Shown: one piece after another, positions 46,201 to 56,600 of the stretch
How positions within the stretch are numbered: the first letter of the stretch is position 1
How the letters are laid out: the number at the start of each line of letters is the position of its first letter
Source of the DNA: Macrotis lagotis
Lineage: Eukaryota; Chordata; Mammalia; Peramelemorphia; Peramelidae
Direction of reading: 5' to 3'
Length of the DNA stretch: 64,000 nucleotides
Assembly (NCBI RefSeq): GCF_037893015.1
Contig: NC_133665.1
Span: 105,987,937-106,051,936, forward strand
The notes under the pieces: generated by a model
The model's input: the letters and a program-made list of their open reading frames with translations, nothing else
The model's database searches: none
What the model was told of the DNA's origin: nothing
Program-made: the position numbers and the translations under genes

Positions 46201-47601
46201 TTTGTCTGTAAAAAAAGCTTTTTAATGTAATCAAAATTATCTAGTTTTTTCTTTTCTTTTTTTTTAGGATTTTTTTTAGGATCCTTTATGTGGTTTTTAA
46301 TAATTGGCAAGGTTTTTTTGGAAACCATTTCTATTCTTTTAGTGCTTATCCAATGATAAGGTCTTGGTATTATATATATAATTTAATTTTTTAGCTAGAT
46401 TGGATATTAGACTTTTATTAGAGATATTTAATACAAAAAAATTTTCTCTACCAAGCAATTTCTTTTGTTTTAGTTACACTTATTTTGTTTGTACAAAAGC
46501 TTTTAAATTTTATATAATCAGAATTTCTGTTTTTATTTTTTATTAATTGCCACTCTTCTTTTGGTTCTTCTTTTAGAAAAAACATCCCAGAAAAACAATA
46601 CTGAAAGACAGCCAGATTGATTAATTGTAATGACCAGTTTCAGCCCTTCAGAATTGATGTCAAAACATACCTCATTTCTTTTGGTAGAGAGGTGGGGATT
46701 ATAGGAATGAAATATTCTTTACACTGTCACCCATGGTTGCCATGTTGGTTGGTTTTTCTTTGTTATAAGTGAGATTCTAATGGTAGGAATATGTTGGGAA
46801 ATGACTATGGTATTAAAAACAAAAACAATAACAAAAATTTTAAAAAGAATAATTTTCTTCCTAAACATGGATTTAAAAGTCATCTTCTACCATCTTCTTC
46901 TACCTAAAAAAAGATATAATCTTTTTATATTTGGGCCTTATATCTATTTGGTATTTATTATGTGTATAATACAAGACTGTTCCAAGGTTATTTTTTGCCA
47001 AAGTGCTTCCTAGTTTTCTCAGCAGTTCCTGTCAAACAAGGCCATTTCTCTATGAATTTATATCCTGAACTGTTGAGTAGCTGTTCAGTTGCTTAAATGA
47101 AGCCATACTATTACTTTATGATTCTAGCTTCCTTTAAGGTTTTTAAAAAATTTGCTTCTTTATTATGAACTTAATGATCATTGATAAACATTTTAATACA
47201 CAAAACCATAAGAAGATTGTATATAAACTTGTAAATTTTTGTTATATACAGTTTTTGTTCTTGTTTTTGTTTTTAGGTTTTTGCAAGGCAAATGGGGTTA
47301 AGTGGCTTGCCCAAGGCCACACAGCTAGGTAATTATTAAGTGTCTGAGGCCAGATTTGAACTCAGGTACTCCTGACACTCCAGGGCCGGTGCTCTATCCA
47401 GTGCACAACCTAGCTGCCCCTATATGCAGTTTTTAAAAATATATATATTGAATTTAGCAGGGCAATAGCATTGTCCTGTTTGCATGACCTTTTTGTCTTC
47501 TACTGGAAATTTTTAATGTTTTAATCTATTTTCTTCCCCCAGTTACTCACCCTCACCACACAAATAGAAACCTTGTCTTATAAAATATAAGTATAGACAA
47601 G

Positions 47602-47658
<57 letters not shown>

Positions 47659-50600
47659 ATGTGTATTCAGATCATGCCTGAAAATGTCTGATTCTGTATT
47701 TCTAGTCCATCACCCAGGAAGCATGTATCATCACTAGTCTCTTCATATCATAAAAGGTTACTATATTCATCAAAGTTCTAAAGTCTTTCAGAGTTATTTC
47801 TCTTATAGAGTAGTAGTTTAAATTATTCTCTTGGGGGGGGGGCAGAGCCAAGATGGCGACAAGAGAGGATCATCTCTTAGGTGCTCTCTTTTAAAACTTA
47901 TAAATTAAGGACTCTAACTACATTTTCAAGAGACAGAATCCACAGAGGATCCAGTGAAGCAGTCTCCAACACAAGGTAACCTGGAAAAGGGTGGAAAGGC
48001 TCTGTTCCCCAGGGTTGGAGGGGTAGCCCACCAGAGCGAAGGAACTTCAGCCTCCTGGAGGCAGCCCCAGAGCGCTGGGAACCACGGCTCACAGCAGCGA
48101 GGGCAGTTTCCTGATCTACACCCTGGGGAACACCAGGCACAACTTGGGGGATCAGCGGGGGACCTCTGCCAGAGTGAACATGTGAAGCCCAGCCCTCAGG
48201 GCACACAGTGAGCAGCTTGGTCATGGCAGCCCAGATCCAGGAACCAGAAGCAGAAGCCGGTAAGCAGGAGCCCCCAGGGCATGAGTGCTGAGCCTAGTCC
48301 TCTGTCCCTGGAATGGGACTCCGGGGTTCTGACCACATTCAGATCATAATCACAGTCTAGGCCCCCCATAGAACAGCAGGGCCCCCCACCTCAGCCCCCG
48401 TGGCAGAGGGGTGAGCTTGTGGTCATTCACAGACCAGGAGGGAAGACAGAGCCTCACACATGGGGATCCTTATGGGGATGTCCCATTAATACTCAGAAGT
48501 TCATGAAGCACCCCAAAACCAGGCTCAGGCTGGGGAAATGAGTAAGCAGAGAAAAAAAGAGAAACACCATTGAGAAATACTTTGCCTGTGATCCCAAGAA
48601 GGATCAATATGCTCAATCTGAAGATGAGGAAGTACAAACTCCTGCATCTAAACACTCCAAGAAAAACAAAAACTGGGCTCAGGCTATGACAGAGCTTAAA
48701 AAAGACTTTGAAAATCAAGTGAAGGAGATAGAAGAAAAATTGGGGGAAAAAAATGAGAGAGATGGAGGAGAAACATGAAAATGAAGTCAGCAGCTTAGTC
48801 AAGGAGATCCAAAAAAATGCTGAAGAAAATAACATGTTAAGGGGAGGCTAGGTGGCGCAGTGGATAAAGTACCAGCCCTGGAGTCAGGAGTACCTGGGTT
48901 CAAATCCGGTCTCAGACACTTGATAATTACCTAGCTGTGTGGCCTTGGGCAAGCCACTTAACCCCATTTGCCTTGCAAAAAACCTTAAAAAAAATAACAT
49001 GTTAAAAACCAGCATAGGTCTAATGGATAAAACAGTTCAAAAAGTTATTGAGGAGAAGAATGCTTTAAAAAGTAGAATTGGAAAAAAAAAGCAGAATTGG
49101 CCAGATGGAAAAAGAGATAAGAAAGCTCTCTGAGGAAAACAAATCCTTCAGACAAAGAATAGAACTGAGGGAGGTTGCTGATTTTATGAGAAATCAGGAC
49201 TAAACACTTCAAAACCAAAAGAATGAAAAATTAGAAGAAAATGTGAAACATCTCATTGAAAAAACAACTGATATGGAAAACAGATTTAGGAAAGATAATT
49301 TAAAAATTATTGGAATACCTGAAAGTCATGATCAGGAAAAGAGCCTTGACATCATTTTCAAAGAATTACTACAGGAAAATTGCCCTGATATCCTAGAAGC
49401 AGAGGGCAAAATAGAAACTGAGAGAATCCACTGATCTCCCTGAGAAAGAGACCCCACAAAAAACAACCCTCAGGAATATTATAACCAAGTTCCAGAACTC
49501 CCAAGTCAAAGAGAAAATATTACAAGCAGCCAGAAGGACACAATTCAAATATCGTGGAACTGCAGTCAGGATCATACAGGATTTAGCAGCAACTACATTA
49601 AAAGCTCATAGGGCTTGGAATATAATATTCTGGAAGGCAAAAGAGCTTAGAATGCAACTGAGAATCAACTGCCCAGCAAAACTGAATGTCCTCTTCCAGG
49701 GGAAAAAGATGGACTTTCAATGAACCAGGGGAATTTCAAATGTTCCTGTTGGAATGGCCAGAGCTGAACAGAAGGTTTGATCTTCAAATATAGGACTCAG
49801 GTGAAGCCTAGAGAGCAGAGGAGAAGGGTAAAGACTTAACTATAATGAACTACATGTATTCCTGTATAGAAAAAATGATACTGATAATACTCATGAGCCT
49901 TCTTATTTAATAGAGCAGGTAGAAGGAGCTTTTATAGATGAAGCACAGCAGAAAACTGAATTTGAAGATACATTGTGGTGTAAAAATTTAGACAATAGAT
50001 AAAAGGGAAATTTAATGGGAGAAAGAAAAAGGAGAGGAGGAATAGGCTAAGATATTTCATATAATAAGATTTTTTTTATTACAATGAGCTATTGCAGTGA
50101 TATGGAAGGGGGGAAGGCAAGGGAAAATGAGGGACTCTTCGCTATCATCAGAGGTGGCTAGGAGAGGAAACAACATTTTTACTCAATGGGGTACAAACAT
50201 CTGGAGTAAGAAGGAAAGAAGGGGGACAGGGGAAGGCGAGGGGGATGTGAGTGATGGAGGAGAGGATGGACCATGGTGGGAGAGTGGTCAGATATAACAC
50301 TTTCTTTTTTTTACTTCTTGCAAGGGGCTGGGATTGGATGGCCTGTTCGGGTCCATAGGGCCAGGTGGGTGCTGGGCCTAAGGGGTAGTATGTAGGCTCA
50401 GGGCCTCTTGGCCCCAGGGCTGGGGATGTGTCTGCTGTGCCACTCAGCAACCCTACAGCAGAGACAGAGTGAAAGGAGAGAGAAAATATAGTACATGGTA
50501 GTGGAGAAGTTACAAATGGAGGGAGTTGTGATCAGCAATGACAATAGTGGAAAAATATGGAAGTAACTTTTGTGATGGACTTATCATAAAGAATGTGATC

Positions 50601-53600
50601 CACCTGCGACAGAACTGGTGGTGTTGGAACACAGACCGAGCACATTTTTTATTATTATTATTTTGGGGGGGGGGTTGCAGGGCAAATGGGGCTGGGTGGC
50701 TTGCCTGGGGCTGCACAGCTGGGTGATTGTTGGGTGTCTGAGGTCAGATTTGTACTCAGGTGCTCCTGGCTTTAGGGCTGGTGCTCTGTCCACTGTGCCA
50801 CCTGGCCATACCTACAATTGTTATTTTTTATTTTAATTTTAATTTTTTTCTCTCCCCTTTATTGCTCATGTGGGTCTATATTTTTAGGGGGGGAGGGGGT
50901 ATTATGTTTATATGTTTACTCTTAAACAAGAATATTTTAGTAATGTATAAAAACATTTGTACAAAATAAGAATAAATAAATAAACAGGGAAAAAATTATT
51001 CTCTTCCTCTCCTCACCTCATTCTGCTCAGTTCATTCAAATCTTACCAAATTTCTCTGAATCTGTCCATTTCCTCATTTCTTATAGTCTAATAATACTTT
51101 TGGGTCAATATACCACAATTTGTCCAGCCCATCCTTGAGTATTAGATACCTACTATGTTTCCAGTTCTTTGCTGTTCCAAAAATGTGCTGCTATAAACAC
51201 TTATGGACATATGGGCCTTTTCTATTTGTCTTTGGTCTCTTTGGTTAATTCTAACAATATTAATTCTGCTTGTGCAAAATCTATTCAATTTAATTTCATT
51301 GAAATTGTTCACTTTTATCTTCTGTTATCAATTCTTACTCTTGTCTAATTAAGAATTTCCCCTCAGCTATAGTTGTAAAAGGTATTCCTTCCTTTTCTTC
51401 CGGGGTTAAGTGGCTTGCTCAAGGCCACACAGCTAGGTAATTATTAAGTGTCTGAGACCGGATTTCAACCCAGGTACTCCTGACTCCAGGGCCGGTGATG
51501 TATCCACTGCACTACCTAGCTGCCCCTCCTTTCTTTTCTAATAAAAAAAATGACCATTTATATTTAGTTCATGCATCCATTTGGAGCTTATTGTGATATG
51601 TGATATGTGATATTTACATATAACTTAATTTCTGCTAGTTTTTCTTGCAATTATTATTGTATCAGGGAGTCCTTATTCTGAATAATTCATTTCCTTGGCT
51701 TTATTAGACACTGGACTATTATGTTCTGTTGCTTTCTGGGTCTTATTTATCTAACCCGAACCATTGATCAACTTTCCTATTTTTTGATCAGTACCAAATG
51801 ATTTTTAATAATTATTTTAGAATTTTGCCCGGAATCAAATAAAAGCTCATTGATCTTTAATTTATAGTCTTTAGCTCCTTTCCCTTTAAAAAAAAATTAT
51901 GACAACGTTTGCCCTTTTAAAGTTTGATAGCACCTCTCCCATTCTCCTTGATCTTTCAGGGATTACTGAAACTGATTTAACATTCATATCTTACTGTTTT
52001 TCTCCAAAATACTTTGAGGTATTATTGTTCTTAGTGACTTGAACTAATCTAGATAACTATAGATTCTCTTTTCCTTTCTCCCTGCTTATCTTGAGCTTTA
52101 CCTCAGCCATTTTTGTTTTGACATTTCTAATGCCAAAAATCATTCTCTATGGTAGAGTGAAGAGTTAGAGAATAAAAGTTCCTTGTTCTGCCTTCTTTAT
52201 GTTATCCATCCATTATCATCTTGCCCCCAATCCTGAAAAGGAGTTCTCTTCTTTCTTTAGTACTCTCTTTTTTTCCTCATTGTAACTAAGAAATAGCCCT
52301 TTTTGTGTCTGTAAGCTTTCCTGCTTAGACTCAACTCATGATGAGGTGCTCCTGACTATTTTGACAGGACCTTTCCATGTCTTTGTATTCATTTTCTGTT
52401 ACCTACTCATTCAAACCTGCTCATGTCTTTAACAAACACAAGGTGATTGCAAATTCCTTATGCATCTACAGTGGTCCCTCTGTTAGGAATTGTTTTCTTT
52501 GTTTCTTCAAATTTTCAGTTTTGAGAACTTCCCTTCCTACCTGGGCAGGCTTTCTCTCTGAGATCTTAATTCATAGGATTTTATCCATCCTTTTTCTGAA
52601 CCTTTTGAAATGTCTTTTTTCACAATTTAGGATGTATATTAATTCAAAATTGACTCTCCTCAGCTCATTTTGACCAGTTCATTCATATCTTACCAAACTT
52701 CTCTGAATCTGTCAATTTCCTCATTTTTTATAATACTTTTCTAATAATTATGATAATTTTTTGGGTCAATATATCACAATTTGTCCAGCCCATCCCTGAG
52801 TATTGGATACCTGCTATGCTTCCAGTTCTTTGCTGTTCCAAAGTATGCTGCTATAAACACTTATGGACATATGGGCCTTTTCCCTTTGTCTTTGGTCTCT
52901 GGTTAATTTTTACAGTATTAATTTTGCTTGTGTAAAACCTATATAATTTAATGCCATTGAAATTGTTCATTTTATCTTCTGTGATCAATTCTTGCCCTTG
53001 TTTAATTAAGAATTTCCCCTCAGCTGTAGTTTGTGAAAGATTATTTCCTTTCCTTTTCTAATAAAATCACTTCACCTCTGTTTGTTGACATTTCCAATGC
53101 AAAGATTTATTCTCTATATTAGAGTGAAGAGCTGGAGAATAAAAGTTTGATAGTTCTACCTTCTTTATGTTGTCCATTAATTATCATTTTGCCCCCAATC
53201 CTGTACAGAAGTTCTCTTCTTTCTTTAGTACTCTTTTTTTTTTCCGCATTATAACTAAGAGATTTTGGACACATGGGCTTTTTCTCCCCTTTGTCTTTGG
53301 CTTTTTGGGGGTAATTCTAACTATTAATTTTGCTTGTGCAAAACCTATTCAATTTGATGTCATTGAAATTGTCCATTTAAAAAAAAGAAATTGTCTGTTT
53401 TATATTCTGTGATCAGTTCTTACTCTTGTTTAAGAATTTCCCCACAACCATAGTTGTTCTCCACTTTATGAATGAGAAGGATTAAGAGGTTAAGTGACTT
53501 TCCCAAGGCCCGCCCCCCCCCCCCCCAGGAAGGAAATAGCAGAAGCAGGATTCAAAGTCAGGTCTGTAACTCTACTTTCAGTACTTTCCAATGCTTCATA

Positions 53601-56600
53601 ATATGCCTTCTCTTAGAAATCTAGATCTGGAAGACAGCTTAGAATTAATCCAGTCCAATCCCTCTTCTACAGATGAGGATACAGGGGTCTGGCATGGTTG
53701 CATAACTGGTCTTACATTCTACTTAGGGGATATAATTCATTAAGTAAATATAAAAGATATTCAAAGGAAATACAAAGTAATTTGGGAGTGGGGTGGGGGT
53801 GCTGGTAAGGACTTAGTGAGGGGGTTGCACTTGAAGGGAGGCACATTTTCTAAAAGGGAGAGACAAGGGTAGAGAACTTTGTAAGTGATGGACCATTGTT
53901 TGTGGGCTTCCCCCAGAGAGTGGGGGAAGGGTACAGTGGGCAAATGGGAGGGGAAAACTTTTTTCATGTTTAATAATTTATTTCATTTTTCCAATTACAT
54001 GTTATAAAAGTTTTTCAACATTTATCCACTTGCATATTTATGTTACACATTTTTCTACAACCCTCCCTTCTCATCTCCCACTTCCCTCAGCAACCAAGTT
54101 GAATAAAAGTTGTACATGATCAATTGTGTTTAACATGTTTAAATACTAGTCAATTTTTGTATGAGGAATTAGGACAAAAGGAAAAGAAAGAAAACCATAG
54201 GATAGGAATGAAAAAATAAGAGAAATTTTTAAAAAGTGAACATAGTGTCCCTTCAGATTCTGTGGTTTTGTTCCCCCCCCCCCCCCAGATATGGATGGTG
54301 TGGCCCATAGCAGGTCTCTCAGGGTTGTCCTAGATCTCTGAACTCCTCAGAGAAGCTACATCCATCATAGTTGATCAACTCACAATGTTGTTGTTAATGT
54401 GTACTATGTTCTCTTAGTTCTGCTCCCTTCACTCAGCATCAATTCATGTATTTCTTTCCATGCTTCTCTAAAGTCCTGCCATTCATGGTTACTTATAGAA
54501 CAATAGTTCTCCACAATATTCATATACTATAACCAGCCATTCTCCACTTGATGGACAGCCTCTCAATTTCCAATTCTTTGCCACTACAAAAAGAGCTTCT
54601 GTAAATATTTTTGAATATGTGGGACTTTTCCTATTTTTTTATGATTTCTTTTGGATATAGGTCTAATATTGGTATTGCTGGACCCAGGGGTATGATCTTT
54701 GGGCATAGCTCCAGATTGCTCTCCAGAATGGTTAGATTAGCTCACAACTGTGCATTAAATATGCATTAAATGCATTAAATCCCATCTTCCCACAAACTCT
54801 CCAATATTAATCATTTTCCCTTTTTGTCATCTTAGCCATTCTAATAGGAATGAGGTGGCACCTTATAGTCATTTTAATTTGCATTTCTCTAATCAATAAT
54901 AATTTGGAGCATTTTTTATATGATTATATATCATCTTTAGTTTCTTTAGTTTTTTTCATTTGAAAACTGCCTGTTCATATCCTTTGACCATTTACTAATT
55001 GAGGAATGACTTGTAACCTTATAAATTTGATTCAATTCTCTATTTAGAGAGAAAGGAACTTAATGTTGATCTACAATCTGCTGTGTTCCAGACACTGTGC
55101 TAAGCACTTTATAATATAATCTCATGCCATCCTTACAGAGTAGGTGCTATTAATATTCTCAGTTTACAGTTGAGGAAACAAAGGCAAAGTGATTTGTCAT
55201 ACAGCCAGTAAATATCTGAGGTCAAATTTGAACTCAGATCTTCCTGACTCCAAGCCCAGCACTTTAACCTTCTACACCTAAACTTCCTCAGGGGAGTAGT
55301 GTGAAATAATTTTGAAAAGACGGACTAGATTTTGAAGGGTTTTACATGTCAAATGGAAGAGTTTGTGTTTATTCTGGAGGCAATAAGAAATCCCCAGAAC
55401 CTCTTGAGAAGGTGCTTTAGGAGCTGTGTGAGGATGAACAGACTACCTGACACCTTATTTGTATTGTTTTTTAAATATGGTGTCAGGCAGTCTGGGCCTG
55501 ATGGAGGATGGTAGTGGTCATGTTTGAGGAGAAAAGGGAATGGAGGGGAGAGAGAATGTTGAATTGGCAGCTGATTGTATATTTGGGGGTTGAGAAGAGT
55601 CAGCAATTATTTCTTTGAGAAAGTGTGCGACTGGGGTAGCAATAGGGAAGGTGGGTTCTGCCCAGGTGGTCATAGGCCTGCTTTCTTGGAGCATCTGAAT
55701 TCCCACTGTTTAAGCTTCTACATCCTTGAACTGCAGAGCTGGTGATTGCAGATGCTGAGACTGCTGCAACTTGGTGCTGTGTATTTCTCTTGCTCATGAC
55801 TTTATTTGTAACTCTCTAATGCACTTATCCTGTATTATTGTATATTATAACCATGTTGCTATCTTCTCCCATTTCTAATCTAATGTACTCCTGGAAAGCA
55901 GATCTCCTATGATTTAGTTAAATTTTAGATCCCCCAGTAACCAGGATAGTCTCTGCACAGAGCACTTAAGAAATGTGTATGTTTGCAGTGGGGGAAAGAA
56001 CACTCATGTCTTCATTGGTTTTTTTTTCTATGCAGGAGGGAGTTGGAGATACACCTGACTCTTATGCTTATGATGGTAACAGAGTGCGTAAGTGGAATGT
56101 GACCACAACTAATTATGGCAAAGTGAGTATCCTCCTTGAGGTTGGGAGAAGTAGGTACTGTAGTCTGGCTATGGTTCTTTAAGTCCTCTCTGGAGAAGTA
56201 TTCCACCTTAGTTTTTGGGCCTCAAACAAATGGCTTTAATTCCCCTTCTCCACTCTGCCCCCACCCCCACTCCCCCCAAGCTAGAGCTTTATGCTTTTTC
56301 TGACCTTTAGCTAATGTTTATGAACCAGCCACTCACTCATCCTACTGTATCTTCCTGTTCCCATAACTCCCTATCTTTCCTATCCTAAAGCCTATGCTTT
56401 CAAAATATCCCATAGATAGAGGACTGGGCTCAGAGTCAGAAGTTGGGGTAACCAGTGCTCAGGGGTTCCAGTTAGTAGAGACTGATTTTAGGGGCAGGAA
56501 GTAGGCCTTACTTATAGATGGTGGGAGTTCCCTTAGTTCCTTGACTCTGTTTCAGGCTTTCTTTGGACCCAAGTATTGTTTATTGTTAAGACTTATCCTG

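Larger units (their letters stand above)
47833..50992 (+). mobile_element. Full-length half-L1 (HAL1-type) retrotransposon, copy B
   Basis: Begins GGGGGCAGAGCCAAGATGGC at a G-run and ends AATAAATAAATAAACAGGGA. It is flanked by the 13-base duplication AAATTATTCTCTT (47820-47832 and 50993-51005). The order is the same as in copy A: 5' UTR (about 0.7 kb), ORF1, spacer, two antisense SINE modules, A-rich end, and again no ORF2. Total about 3.16 kb, including a 150-bp SINE inserted in ORF1. It lies in RNF123 intron 7 in the sense orientation. Relation to opossum half-L1 families is from memory. Confidence 0.88.
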
